Of a stretch of DNA of 64,000 bases, positions 42,660 through 51,646 are shown piece by piece. Numbering within the stretch: the first letter of the stretch is position 1; the number at the start of each line of letters is the position of its first letter. Origin of the DNA: Telluribacter humicola (GTDB taxonomy: Bacteria; Bacteroidota; Bacteroidia; Cytophagales; Spirosomataceae); NCBI RefSeq assembly GCF_017355935.1, contig NZ_JAFIQT010000001.1:1240001-1304000 (forward strand). The letters run 5' to 3'. The notes under the pieces are model-generated. The model did no database searches and was not told the origin of the DNA. It saw only the letters and a program-made list of their open reading frames with translations. The position numbers were made by a program, and so were the translations under genes.

Positions 42660-43817
42660 ATGCGTCTTTATGTACATCTGCTTGTTTGTCTGATGGTACT
42701 GCCGTTTATGGCTGGTGCACAAACAGCTACTTTGCGCGGCCAGGTTTTCGATGCGGTGAGTAACCAGCCTCTGCCTTTTACCAATGTATTCCTGACAAAC
42801 ACTACCCGAGGTGCTACAACCCAGGAAAACGGCAGCTTTGAACTCACAGGAGTACCAGTCGGTAAATTTGACCTGGTGGTATCGTATGTGGGTTACCAGC
42901 CTCTTCGCTTTACCGTCCAGACCGATGATAATAAGTTTTACCGCATAGGTCTGACCCCTGATGCTCAACAGCTGGCAGCCGTGACTGTGCGGGCGAAGAG
43001 CCGCCGGGACGCTGATTGGGATCGCAACGTAGAGCTATTTAAGAAGTACTTTATCGGGAATAGCGACAATGCTTCCCTGTGCCGTCTGCTCAACCCGGAG
43101 GTACTGTACTTTAAGAACACAGACGATAGCCTGATCGCCCATGCCGATGAGCCTCTCCTGATTGAGAACCGTGCTCTGGGTTACCATCTGAAATACTTTC
43201 TGCGTTCTTACCACTACGACCACCGGCAGCACCGCATCCAGTTTGAGGGAGAGGTAGTGTATGAGCCACTGGAAGGTACGGAGAAGCAGGTCAGCCGCTG
43301 GGCCGAAAACCGACGACGCGCTTATCGGGGATCAGCCATGCATTTCCTGCGCGCCCTCTACCTCAACCGGCTCACCGAAGAGGGCTTTGTGGTTCAGGAG
43401 ATAAAGGAGCAACCCCGGCAGGATGGTGGCATTCGCCGTCTGGGGCTGCCCGGTGACACAACGGTAGTACTACCCGCCCTTAACGGCAAATACGACGTTA
43501 CCTACCAGACCCTGTCCGCTACTAAATTATTAGATTCCCTACACTCGACCCCTGAGAAACCAGTAGTGGCTTTTGAGGGATTGCGTCAGGTTACCTACAC
43601 CCGTGAGCCCGAATCGTACCGGTACATCAGGACACTCCCGATCAGCCAAAAAACATACCGGGCCCGGCCGCAACAGACGCTGATCCGGATGACGCAGCCC
43701 CGCGCTACGCTGGAGCGAAACGGATACGTATCCCCGTCGATGAGCTTTAACTACGAAGGCTACTGGACCTGGAAGCTTATGGCCGAGGAGCTCCCGCTGG
43801 ATTACGAGCCCGAGTAA
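42660..43817 (+). CDS. Exported protein with carboxypeptidase-like regulatory domain
   Basis: The 385-residue protein has a signal peptide (MRLYVHLLVCLMVLPFMAGAQ) and a CarboxypepD_reg-like beta-sandwich at about 22-110: ATLRGQVFDAVSNQPLPFTNVFL, TTQENGSFELTGVPVGKFDLVVSYVGYQPL. This domain is frequent at the N terminus of SusC-type proteins and of Bacteroidota surface proteins. Residues 115-385 form an unknown domain with the pattern SRRDADWDRNVELFKKYFIG and RNAYRGSAMHFLRALYLNRL, seen in a family of secreted hypothetical proteins. No TonB plug or peptidase motif follows. Function is unknown. Confidence 0.75.
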   Translation: MRLYVHLLVCLMVLPFMAGAQTATLRGQVFDAVSNQPLPFTNVFLTNTTRGATTQENGSFELTGVPVGKFDLVVSYVGYQPLRFTVQTDDNKFYRIGLTPDAQQLAAVTVRAKSRRDADWDRNVELFKKYFIGNSDNASLCRLLNPEVLYFKNTDDSLIAHADEPLLIENRALGYHLKYFLRSYHYDHRQHRIQFEGEVVYEPLEGTEKQVSRWAENRRRAYRGSAMHFLRALYLNRLTEEGFVVQEIKEQPRQDGGIRRLGLPGDTTVVLPALNGKYDVTYQTLSATKLLDSLHSTPEKPVVAFEGLRQVTYTREPESYRYIRTLPISQKTYRARPQQTLIRMTQPRATLERNGYVSPSMSFNYEGYWTWKLMAEELPLDYEPE

Positions 43818-43864
43818 CAAGTACCTCTTACCAGGTTTGAAAAGCAGAACTTCATGAAATAAAA

Positions 43865-43897
43865 AAATCCAGCGACACACTAAGTATCGCTGGATTT
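43865..43897. terminator. Bidirectional terminator between convergent genes
   Basis: AAATCCAGCGA (43865-43875) pairs with 43887-43897 over an 11-nt loop; A-rich and T-rich flanks serve both strands. Confidence 0.8.
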
Positions 43898-43918
43898 ATA
43901 AGTACTATGGCTACTAAC

Positions 43919-44788
43919 CTACCTGCTAAATTTTGGCTGGCGGGCGTCATTAGAATGAGAAATGCCTTGATTGGCTGCGTTTTGTCTGGATTGCCACAGG
44001 AAGTATATACCCAGAAGCACTGCCGGAATACTCAGGATCTGTCCCATGTTCAGAGCCAGGTTATCTTCGAATGAAACCTGATTCTCTTTCAGGAACTCAT
44101 AGAAGAAGCGGAGTGTAAAGATCCAGATCAGGAAAATACCCAGCATACTTCCTGCGGGCGTCTGGCTTTTGTTACGATTCCAGTACCAAAGCAAAATGAA
44201 GAACAGCAACAGACAGGTAATTGACTCATATAACTGGGCCGGGTGGCGTGGTATCTGCACATACTCGGTATTGCGCATAAACACAAATCCCCAGGGTAGA
44301 TCGGTAGGTCTTCCTACAATTTCATGGTTCATGAGGTTGCCAAACCGGATAAACGCGCCGGCCAGGGCTACCAGAATCACAATGCGGTCAGTTACCCACA
44401 GGAACGATTGGCCTGTTGCTTTCCGGGAGCGGGAGTAAAGCCAAAGTCCCGTCATGATACCAATGATTGCTCCGTGACTGGCCAGTCCGGCGTAAGGAGG
44501 TAGTATTACTTCAAGCGGACGGGTAAAGAATACTTCGGGTTCATAAAATAAAAAGTGCCCCAGCCGTGCGCCCATAACGGTAGAAATTACCATAACGAGA
44601 GTCAGTGTGTCAATATCCTCAAGAGGTTTGCCTTCTTTCTTGAAAATATGAATCATGATCTGCTGGCCAATCAGAAAAGCGGCCGCGAATAGCAGCCCGT
44701 ACCAGCGGACAATGAAGGGACCAAAGCCCCCGATTTCGGGAATGGTGAACAGTTCAGGACTGGCGTTCCAAATGATGTAGGCGGTCAT
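43919..44788 (-). CDS. lgt: Prolipoprotein diacylglyceryl transferase
   Basis: The 289-residue integral membrane enzyme attaches diacylglycerol to the lipobox cysteine of prolipoproteins. It has seven helices, YGLLFAAAFLIG in helix 1, the conserved GARLGHFLFYEP, the signature GAFIRFGNLMNHEIVGRPTDLPWG with catalytic-site N and R, and HPAQLYESITCLLLF (H-P-x-Q-x-Y-E). The window contains many lipoprotein substrates, among them the peroxidase, the metalloprotease-like protein and the efflux adaptor. A TAACTTTG -7 box lies 63 bases upstream. Length matches the family. Confidence 0.95.
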   Translation of the reverse strand: MTAYIIWNASPELFTIPEIGGFGPFIVRWYGLLFAAAFLIGQQIMIHIFKKEGKPLEDIDTLTLVMVISTVMGARLGHFLFYEPEVFFTRPLEVILPPYAGLASHGAIIGIMTGLWLYSRSRKATGQSFLWVTDRIVILVALAGAFIRFGNLMNHEIVGRPTDLPWGFVFMRNTEYVQIPRHPAQLYESITCLLLFFILLWYWNRNKSQTPAGSMLGIFLIWIFTLRFFYEFLKENQVSFEDNLALNMGQILSIPAVLLGIYFLWQSRQNAANQGISHSNDARQPKFSR

Positions 44789-44850
44789 GGGTAATAGCTA
44801 AGGTGAAGAAGGGTTATCCTCATTAGTAAACTTAATACTCTTGTATCTGG

Positions 44851-44858
44851 CAAAGTTA
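44851..44858 (-). promoter_or_regulatory. -7 box of lgt
   Basis: The minus strand reads TAACTTTG (TAnnTTTG). The leader would be about 55 nt. Confidence 0.5.
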
Positions 44859-44880
44859 AAAGGGTGTTTCTAATAAGATA

Positions 44881-44931
44881 GAAAAGGAGCCAGATATTTT
44901 ATAGAACGCCTAAAATATCTGGCTCCTTTTC
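44881..44931 (-). terminator. Terminator after the 1278-residue gene
   Basis: A perfect 21-bp stem (44881-44901 with 44911-44931, outer arm GAAAAGGAGCC) has a 9-nt loop. The minus-strand run past the stem is CCTTTTC then TATCTTA. Confidence 0.85.
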
Positions 44932-44952
44932 AGGAAGTTTGCATAAATAGAC

Positions 44953-47900
44953 CTACTTCGGCAACTCCACCTGTGCCTGGGTGCGCATATAGGCTATCAA
45001 TTCCGTTATTTCTTTGTCCGTGAGGGACTCCAGTAGTCCGGTGGGCATCATGGAGGCCTGATTGACCTCCCGCGTCTGAATATCCGACTTGTTCACTACC
45101 ACAGCATCCTGCCCCACTAGCCGCAGTGTAAGCTGGCGTTCCGTTTCTTTGGCTACGTTGCCAACGTAGGTACGTCCGTCGCGGGTTGTCACTACCACCA
45201 TTTTATAATCATCCTGTATTTCGCCACTGGGGTCGAGTATGTTGCCGAGCAGGTAGTCAAGATTAGCGCGGTTGGAGCCCGTCAACTCAGGACCCATGAT
45301 ACCTCCTTCGCCGTACATTTTGTGGCAGGGGGCGCAGGTACGTTGGAATATGAGCCGGCCGTGACCTGGATTAGCACCCGCTACGGCTTTGTCGGTGAGT
45401 AGTTGTCGGTACTTGTTGTAAGCTTTCTCGTCGAGGGCTACGTGGTCAATGGGGCCCCATACCTCCACAAAGCCACTGCCCACCACCCGGCGTAGCTGGC
45501 GAGCTACGTAGGTAGGTACCTCCTTTTTGGGAACGGTACCTTTGGCAATAGCCTGCGTCAAATGCCAACCGGATTTGGAGCGGGAGGCAAGCGTCTGGAT
45601 GGCTTCGGTCTTCTCAGTGGGGGAGAAGGTAGAATAACGATCCAGTAGTAGCTTAGTCAGTAGCTCACTGTCGTAGCTGGCCATGGCTCGGATAGCATCT
45701 AAGCGCAGGTCTTTATCGTTGAGTAGTGTTGGAAGCTCTTTTACCAGTTCGGGCCACTGGCGAGAGGCTAGCGCCAGCAGCGCCTTGCGCCGCTGCTGGG
45801 CGGTAGCCTGTGCTTTTTTGAGCAGTGCCATGTTTTGCTGCGAAGCTTCAGCATCACCAAAATGCTGAGACAGTTCCTGCGCCAGTTGGGCCGTCTGTGC
45901 ATCCGACTGCTTGAGCTTAGCAAACACAGGACTCCAGTTGGCGGGCGTTTTGATATCAGTGCGGCCTTCCAGCGCGTCACGCATACCTAGCAGCAGGTCT
46001 CCTTTTACGGTGGGCAAGGTACCGATGGTAGCTACCAGCGCCTCAGCCGCATCGGCATCCACCGTGCGGCGGGCAATGAATTGCGTTACCAGTGGTAGTT
46101 TGCTCTTTTGCACCATGGTGAGAGCCCGCGCCGGATTTTCCTTTACCAGCGGCTCTATACCGAACCAGATCATCTTGGGTAGGTTATGGTCGTTGGCGTC
46201 TTCGGCGTGAGTCAGTAATCCTTCGGCTATGGCCCAGCGGCTGGCTGGTTCCATCCGTTGCAGGGCTGAGGCCAGGTACAGACGCACCACGGGCGAAGCA
46301 TCTTCCCGAGCTAGCTGGGCAAAGCGACTAAGCGCCGGTGCCGACGGCTTTTGATCTTCACTCAAAAAATGAATAGCCCAAGCTCGTACATGTGGATCTT
46401 TGTCATTCAGCGCTCCCAGCAGCTCTTTTTCCTCCAATCCATTGGTAACTTTTAGGGACCACATAGCCCGTAGACGCCAGTCAGCGCTGGGACTGCTGCG
46501 GTAGAGCTGTGTGAGCTTGTCCTGAGCGGCTTTGGCCAGGCTCTCTTTGGTAGCGCGGTGCTGCAGGATAAGGCGGGCGCGGCGGGCGTGCCACTCGCTG
46601 GGGCTCGTCTGCAGGTCGGCGAGTTGGAGGTCGGTTAGTTTAGTTAAATCAGCGTAGCGATCTTTCCACTGCTGGGCCTGCGACTGTCTAGGCATAATGC
46701 GGAAGATGCGCCCGGTCTCGGAGTTGAGTACATCGGAACCACAGATGTCGGCGTCGTGCCAGTCAAGTACATACAGCCCACCTTCGGGACCTATCTCCAT
46801 GCTGAAGCCTACCCATTGGGCGTTGTTGGCCATCATGAAGTCGTCGCTGTGCTTACCCCGGAAGCCGGAGCCCGCCGGTACCAGCTCGTCAACCAGCACA
46901 CCGTGCTCGTGGATATTAGCCATGAATATCTTGCCGCGTTCCGAGGCCGGGAAGGCATCCGACTGGTAGATGCGGGCGCCGCCGTGGGCCGAGCGGTGGC
47001 CGTGGTCGGCGATAGTCTTGATGTCCTGGTACACGTAGGGGTTGAAGTGCTGCCCACCCTGACGGTGGTAAATCCCCCCCGGAATGACGTGCCACAGGTG
47101 CGGTATCACGCAGGCCGTAATGAAGAGTTGTCCCTTGGCGTCATAGTCGATACCCCACGGATTGCTGAACCCGTGTGACACTACCTCAAACTGGTCTTTG
47201 GTCGGATGGTACCGCCATACACCGCCGTTTATGTCTACGCCCTCACCTTCCAGGATATCCTCAGGGAAGGGATCCTTGTGACGGTAGAGTTTACCTTTCC
47301 CCTTGGGCTTACCGACCTTGGAAGGGGTAGCAAAGCCCTGCAGGCCGTACAGCCAGCCGTCCGGTCCCCAGTGAAAGCTATTCAGGGTTTCGTGGCGGTC
47401 ACGAATGCCCCAACCGGTCAGGCGTACTTCTATGTCGTCTACATCGGCTTTGTCGTCGTGGTTGCGGTCCGGTACGAACAGCAGGTTAGGCGGAGCGCCC
47501 ACAAATACCCCGTCAAAGCCCACCGCCAGGGCGGCGGGAAAGGCCAGCCCTTCCATGAATACCTTACGGCTGTCGGCTACACCGTCACCGTTGGTATCTT
47601 CCAGTATCAGAATCCGACTATCGCCAGCATTGGAAAATCCTTTGCCTCTGGACTCATAGTCTTTGTTTTCAGCTATCCATAACCTTCCGCGGTCGTCCCA
47701 GCAGAAGGCCATCGGTTGAGTCATCATCGGCTCCGCCGCCCATACATTGACCTGATACCCATCCCGGACGGTCATAGCGGCTACGGCCTCCTGCGGCGTC
47801 AGAAATTTAGCCTCCCGGCCCTCACGCTGCGCAATGCCCCACAGGACAGACGTATTATATGTACCGGTGTTGCCACTAAACTCCCCGAAAGTTTTATTCA

Positions 47901-48789
47901 TTTCTACATCATTCAGCTCACCCGTGTACACGACCAGTTGGTGCTTGATAGTCTCGGTTTCGCCCTTCTTGATGTGCCAGTCGGCAGTACGGGCACGGGC
48001 CGGACCGGCTCCTAACTGGCCGTCTACACGCCAGTACTGCGGGTACCCCTTGTTCTCGGGGTGGTCTAGGATGGCAATATGCGCCAGGTTGTCGCGTCCA
48101 GGTACCTGCATAGCTATGTCGACCCACATGGCGCGCTGGCCTTCGGCCTTCTCGTTGCGCTGCCGGGCCGCATTGATGACCTCGCCCTTGATGCCTTCCT
48201 TCCAGGGCATCCTGATAAATAATCCACCGTAGTCGTACTTGCCGATGGTTACGTCCGTCTGGGCTTCACCGTTCCATTCCAGGTCCAGCAGGTACTTGCC
48301 GTCCTTTAGGCGCATAGTCCAGGTCTGGGTTTCGGTCAGTACTGCTTTACCCGTTGAGTCCAGCAGGTCGTATACCGTCTGCCACTTTACCTCCGGCCCT
48401 TGGGCCTCGAGTACCTTGACTGACACCCGTCGCCAGTAGTCACCCTCAGGATGGTGGAAGTAGTCGCGGCCATTCACACGCGTGTAGCCCCAGTAGATAC
48501 CCGTCTGGTGTTTGTGGTGACCGGGGCTGTACTCAGTAAGTACTCCTTTTCCGTCAGGAGCTACGAGAGGGTGCAGGTAGGGGCGGAACTTAGCCTTGGC
48601 ATTCTGGGTCAGGATGGGCTCCGTTTCGTTGCCCCGGAAGATGCGTATAGTTTCCTGTGCCTCGTCCTGCACGGCCCGCAGTTCTACGGGGGCGGCAGGT
48701 GTCACGTTCGTGTGATCAGAAGCAGGATCCAGGTAAAAAAACAGGTTGAACAGCAGTAGGAATAGGAAGAGTGGTAGCGATTTGGCCAT
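44953..48789 (-). CDS. Large PmoA-like/PVC-type heme-binding fusion protein with HEAT repeats and cytochrome c domain
   Basis: The 1278-residue exported protein has a signal or anchor helix (about 4-20). Residues about 40-310 resemble the PmoA/DUF6807 family (PGHHKHQTGIYWGYTRVNGRDYFHH). About 320-710 is a PVC-type membrane-bound dehydrogenase-like propeller (GYQVNVWAAEPMMTQPMAF, WGPDGWLYGLQG, NPWGIDYDAKGQL). About 745-1130 holds HEAT-like repeats. The C-terminal cytochrome c-like domain has CAPCH at 1152-1156, with TSFTG-type methionine ligands not certain. Such proteins occur with sugar utilisation in Planctomycetes and Bacteroidota; here the gene is alone. A sugar-oxidising role is inferred. 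Confidence 0.85.
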   Translation of the reverse strand: MAKSLPLFLFLLLFNLFFYLDPASDHTNVTPAAPVELRAVQDEAQETIRIFRGNETEPILTQNAKAKFRPYLHPLVAPDGKGVLTEYSPGHHKHQTGIYWGYTRVNGRDYFHHPEGDYWRRVSVKVLEAQGPEVKWQTVYDLLDSTGKAVLTETQTWTMRLKDGKYLLDLEWNGEAQTDVTIGKYDYGGLFIRMPWKEGIKGEVINAARQRNEKAEGQRAMWVDIAMQVPGRDNLAHIAILDHPENKGYPQYWRVDGQLGAGPARARTADWHIKKGETETIKHQLVVYTGELNDVEMNKTFGEFSGNTGTYNTSVLWGIAQREGREAKFLTPQEAVAAMTVRDGYQVNVWAAEPMMTQPMAFCWDDRGRLWIAENKDYESRGKGFSNAGDSRILILEDTNGDGVADSRKVFMEGLAFPAALAVGFDGVFVGAPPNLLFVPDRNHDDKADVDDIEVRLTGWGIRDRHETLNSFHWGPDGWLYGLQGFATPSKVGKPKGKGKLYRHKDPFPEDILEGEGVDINGGVWRYHPTKDQFEVVSHGFSNPWGIDYDAKGQLFITACVIPHLWHVIPGGIYHRQGGQHFNPYVYQDIKTIADHGHRSAHGGARIYQSDAFPASERGKIFMANIHEHGVLVDELVPAGSGFRGKHSDDFMMANNAQWVGFSMEIGPEGGLYVLDWHDADICGSDVLNSETGRIFRIMPRQSQAQQWKDRYADLTKLTDLQLADLQTSPSEWHARRARLILQHRATKESLAKAAQDKLTQLYRSSPSADWRLRAMWSLKVTNGLEEKELLGALNDKDPHVRAWAIHFLSEDQKPSAPALSRFAQLAREDASPVVRLYLASALQRMEPASRWAIAEGLLTHAEDANDHNLPKMIWFGIEPLVKENPARALTMVQKSKLPLVTQFIARRTVDADAAEALVATIGTLPTVKGDLLLGMRDALEGRTDIKTPANWSPVFAKLKQSDAQTAQLAQELSQHFGDAEASQQNMALLKKAQATAQQRRKALLALASRQWPELVKELPTLLNDKDLRLDAIRAMASYDSELLTKLLLDRYSTFSPTEKTEAIQTLASRSKSGWHLTQAIAKGTVPKKEVPTYVARQLRRVVGSGFVEVWGPIDHVALDEKAYNKYRQLLTDKAVAGANPGHGRLIFQRTCAPCHKMYGEGGIMGPELTGSNRANLDYLLGNILDPSGEIQDDYKMVVVTTRDGRTYVGNVAKETERQLTLRLVGQDAVVVNKSDIQTREVNQASMMPTGLLESLTDKEITELIAYMRTQAQVELPK

Positions 48790-48840
48790 AGCGCTTCAAA
48801 GGATTAGCTGGACTATATCTTTGAAAAGGAACGGGATAGG
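48781..48840 (+). repeat. 60-bp direct repeat, copy 1 (R1)
   Basis: The segment holds the leader, start codon and first two further codons of the 1278-residue gene. Copy 2 lies at 50391-50450 in the same orientation. The first 50 positions differ at only 7 (86% identity); both share GCGCTTC and GGATTAGCT. The two copies bracket the metalloprotease-like gene. Confidence 0.85.
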
Positions 48841-49121
48841 GGCAGCTACTCACCAGAGCTGATTTGCAGGTTGGTCGGTAGAGACACTGGCGGTAGTAAG
48901 AGGAGCTACTGTGCTGAGCGGGAAGCAACTTTGGGTGTGGTAAAATTGTATTTTATTGATAGTTAACTGGTTATGGTTAATTATGGTGTAGGTAACAAAG
49001 ATTTGGCTACTAGTAGTTAAAACCGTTTACTAACTGACAGTTACAAAAGTTTGCTACTGGTTTGTATTTCGTTACATTGAAATTTTAAACCTCGTATCAA
49101 CGCAACAAAAACCTTTTACAC
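48790..49121. other. 332-bp divergent intergenic region
   Basis: It lies between the 1278-residue gene and the metalloprotease-like gene. It contains most of repeat copy R1 (to 48840). The middle and right part is AT-rich with small partial repeats of GGTTA. I find no perfect TAnnTTTG box, tRNA or other structure. Confidence 0.5.
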
Positions 49122-50321
49122 ATGAGACACTTTAAATCACTAGTGACGGCGGCTGCCGTTTCCTTTGTTATGGTTACTGGCTGTAAAGAAGATTTCAGAA
49201 CCGACAGCGGAGTAGCTCCACACGATTTGCAAAGTAGTACTGTATCAAGTAAGTCGGCCCGAACTTCTGCCGAATTAGAAGCAAAGCTAGCCCGGCTACG
49301 TGCCTCACTACCAGCTGGTTTTGAGGAGGGCCTAAAACAAAATTCTGCTCTCTTATTTAAAACACATCCACAGTATCGCAGCATGATTCTGAAGGCACTT
49401 GCCATTGAGCCTACTGCTTGTGATGATGATACACAGATCAACCGATGGCTGGATCAGGAACTTAGTGACTGGGACAGAACGCTTATTGACCATGTCATTG
49501 GCACTGCAATGCTGGATGTGCCGACCTATGACGCGTTGGTATTTGAAAACAGTTCGGCGAATCAGTCTTTTGGTGTCAATGGAGAGTACACTCAAAAGCT
49601 AACCAAAGCATTCAAAGACTTACAGCGCTTCTGGAATATTGATTCGGAAAACATTGTACTGGCTGCCATGCATGGTAGCGTGCTTGGTGACCGAGACAAA
49701 CTTATACGAACTTACAGAACTGTATACGGATTAAGTGATGCCAGTGCAGCCTACTATGCCGACTATGTACTTGCAGTACTCGAGGCATATCCTCAATTAG
49801 AAAATGGCAATCATCCGATATTTACCTTTAATGCTTTTGCTCTTCAGGGATTTTTCTTCCCGCCGGTAGGACAGATTCCCGATAAGATCATCATGGGTGA
49901 TGGTATAATGGAAGGGTTTGCGGCTATTGGTTTTGCTGATGTAGCTCCACAGGCTATACTAGCTCACGAATTTGGTCATCAGATCCAGTTTCAGCTAGAT
50001 TTATTCGAAGAAGTAGAAAGCCCCGAAGCTACCCGCCGAACGGAGCTTATGGCAGATGCCTATTCTGCTTACTACCTATCCCATGCCCGAGGTGCTTCTA
50101 TGCAGTGGAAAAGAGTGCAGCAATTTTTACAGGTATTCTTTAATATAGGCGATTGCTCATTTACCAGTGATGGCCACCACGGCACACCGACCCAGCGAAT
50201 GGCTGCGGCTGAGTGGGGCTATAATCTGGCAAATAGTGCCCAGAAGCAGGGGCACATACTGACAGCTGAGGAATTTGCAGAGCTTTTTGATGCACAACTA
50301 CCCACACTAGTCTTACAGTAA
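49122..50321 (+). CDS. Lipoprotein with zinc-metalloprotease motif
   Basis: The 399-residue protein has a lipoprotein signal (SFVMVTGC, Cys21) and an S/T-rich linker (about 30-60). The zinc motif HEFGH stands at 282-286, and ELMADAYSAYY (about 308-318) supplies the third-ligand Glu as in gluzincin-type enzymes. Residues 60-270 are helical with no clear domain; GNHPIFTFNAF and FGVNGEYTQKL are local motifs. I do not recognise a named family. It would act at the cell surface or in the periplasm. It is bracketed by direct repeats R1 and R2, and a nearly loopless palindrome follows it. Proteolytic activity is inferred from the motif only. Confidence 0.7.
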   Translation: MRHFKSLVTAAAVSFVMVTGCKEDFRTDSGVAPHDLQSSTVSSKSARTSAELEAKLARLRASLPAGFEEGLKQNSALLFKTHPQYRSMILKALAIEPTACDDDTQINRWLDQELSDWDRTLIDHVIGTAMLDVPTYDALVFENSSANQSFGVNGEYTQKLTKAFKDLQRFWNIDSENIVLAAMHGSVLGDRDKLIRTYRTVYGLSDASAAYYADYVLAVLEAYPQLENGNHPIFTFNAFALQGFFFPPVGQIPDKIIMGDGIMEGFAAIGFADVAPQAILAHEFGHQIQFQLDLFEEVESPEATRRTELMADAYSAYYLSHARGASMQWKRVQQFLQVFFNIGDCSFTSDGHHGTPTQRMAAAEWGYNLANSAQKQGHILTAEEFAELFDAQLPTLVLQ

Positions 50322-50341
50322 GCTGTTTATATTATATAAAA

Positions 50342-50382
50342 TAACACAAGAGGGTGAATCATTGATTCACCCTCTTGTGTTA
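50342..50382 (+). terminator. Near-loopless palindrome after the metalloprotease-like gene
   Basis: A perfect 20-bp stem (50342-50361 with 50363-50382, TAACACAAGAGGGTGAATCA) has a single-base loop. It starts 21 bases past the stop. There is no T-tract, so it acts through stem strength or blocks read-through. Confidence 0.7.
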
Positions 50383-50390
50383 AACTGCCA

Positions 50391-50450
50391 TTTGACCATA
50401 GCGCTTCGAAGGATTAGCTTAACTATATTTATGTAAAGGATCGGACAGGA
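50391..50450 (+). repeat. 60-bp direct repeat, copy 2 (R2)
   Basis: This is the partner of R1 (48781-48840). Its minus strand also has an ATG at the same place (50399-50397), but the frame closes after ten codons inside the palindrome. It is therefore an orphan leader, not a gene. Confidence 0.85.
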
Positions 50451-50605
50451 AGTACTTCCCTCATGGCTAATTACCGGGTGGATCACTAAGAGGTACCAAC
50501 AATCCTATAATGATAAAAGGATTGAAGTTGTCAGGCACACTTAGATTTCGTATCTTCTCAAATCCTATCAATCTCATCACTCACAGTGCTTTAAATCCCG
50601 GTCCT

Positions 50606-51349
50606 ATGGATATCATCATTGTAGTACTTGTTGGCTTGGTTGTATTGTTTCTGCTCTCCGGAATACGTATCGTGTATGAGTACAAAAGGGCCTTGAAGTT
50701 CAGGTTTGGAAGCTATATCAAAACCCTGCAGCCGGGCCTTCGCTGGATTATCCCCATCATTGAGACCATTCAGTTGGTAGATATCCGGGTCATTACCATC
50801 AATATTGTATCTCAGGAGGTGATGACCGAAGATAACGTACCCTGTAGCATTGATGGAGTAGTGTTTTTTAGGGTGGATAACCCCGAAAAAGCGGTTATCG
50901 AAGTAGAAAATTTTCAGTTTGCCATTAGTCAACTGGCCCAGGCGGCACTGCGTGATGTGTGCGGTAAAGTGGAGCTGGATACGATCCTGTCAAAGCGCGA
51001 AGAAATGGGTAAAGACATTAAAGCAATCGTGGCCGAAGAAACGCTGCATTGGGGCATTGTAATCATCGATGTAAAAATTAAAGACATACAGCTGCCGGAA
51101 AACATGCGGCGCATGATGGCCAATCAGGCCGAAGCAGAGCGGTCGCGCCGGGCCAGGATCATCCTTTCGCTGGCCGAGGAGCAGGCGGCCGAAAACCTGC
51201 TGGCCGCCGGACGAATCATCGATCAGTCACCCTCTGCAATCAAGCTTCGTCTGTACCAGACCCTGGCTAACATAGCCGCTGAAAAGAATTCAACCATTAT
51301 TTTTCCATTCCCGGAGGAGATTTTACACCGGGATACAAAGAAAGATTGA
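50606..51349 (+). CDS. Stomatin/slipin-like SPFH protein
   Basis: From ATG 50606 the 247-residue protein begins MDIIIVVLVGLVVLFLLSGI, a single membrane anchor. The SPFH/Band 7 domain follows (about 25-190) with EYKRALKFRFGSYIKTLQPGLRWIIP, VMTEDNVPCSIDGVVFFRVDNPEKAVIEVENF and MRRMMANQAEAERSRRARI. Slipins oligomerise at the membrane and organise lipid domains or proteases. Often a NfeD-type protease is encoded beside them, but none is here. An open frame of 32 further codons upstream is unlike the family. The yidD gene follows 87 bases on. Confidence 0.85.
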   Translation: MDIIIVVLVGLVVLFLLSGIRIVYEYKRALKFRFGSYIKTLQPGLRWIIPIIETIQLVDIRVITINIVSQEVMTEDNVPCSIDGVVFFRVDNPEKAVIEVENFQFAISQLAQAALRDVCGKVELDTILSKREEMGKDIKAIVAEETLHWGIVIIDVKIKDIQLPENMRRMMANQAEAERSRRARIILSLAEEQAAENLLAAGRIIDQSPSAIKLRLYQTLANIAAEKNSTIIFPFPEEILHRDTKKD

Positions 51350-51436
51350 GGTAAGTGAAAGAGGGTGCCAGGGCGATAGGAGATAAAGCAAGAACGGGAG
51401 GCGCTATATCTGTGTTAGGGATTAAAATAGTAGTAC

Positions 51437-51646
51437 ATGAAAACCATCCTCATAGCTTTTGTTCGTGTGTACCAGGCGGTACTGTCGCCATTCCTGCCCA
51501 ATGCCTGCCGCTATACCCCAACCTGCTCGCAGTACATGATCGAAGCGGTGCAGAAGCACGGTGTACTGAAAGGCGGGCGACTGGGGCTGCGTCGGTTGTC
51601 GCGCTGCCACCCCTGGGGCGGCAGCGGCTACGATCCGGTACCCTGA
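51437..51646 (+). CDS. yidD: Membrane protein insertion efficiency factor YidD
   Basis: The 69-residue protein has the YidD pattern: [38 protein letters not shown], with conserved cysteines at CRYTPTCS, and [18 protein letters not shown] at the end. YidD lies at the inner membrane and helps YidC-dependent insertion. The usual neighbours rnpA, yidC and rpmH are absent. The stop codon is immediately followed by the stop of the convergent moxR gene, with no spacer. Confidence 0.9.
   Translation: MKTILIAFVRVYQAVLSPFLPNACRYTPTCSQYMIEAVQKHGVLKGGRLGLRRLSRCHPWGGSGYDPVP

Noticed and set aside
50370-50399. Ten-codon minus-strand frame starting at the ATG in repeat R2
   Set aside because: It stops inside a palindrome after ten codons; it is better explained as a copied leader than as a gene.
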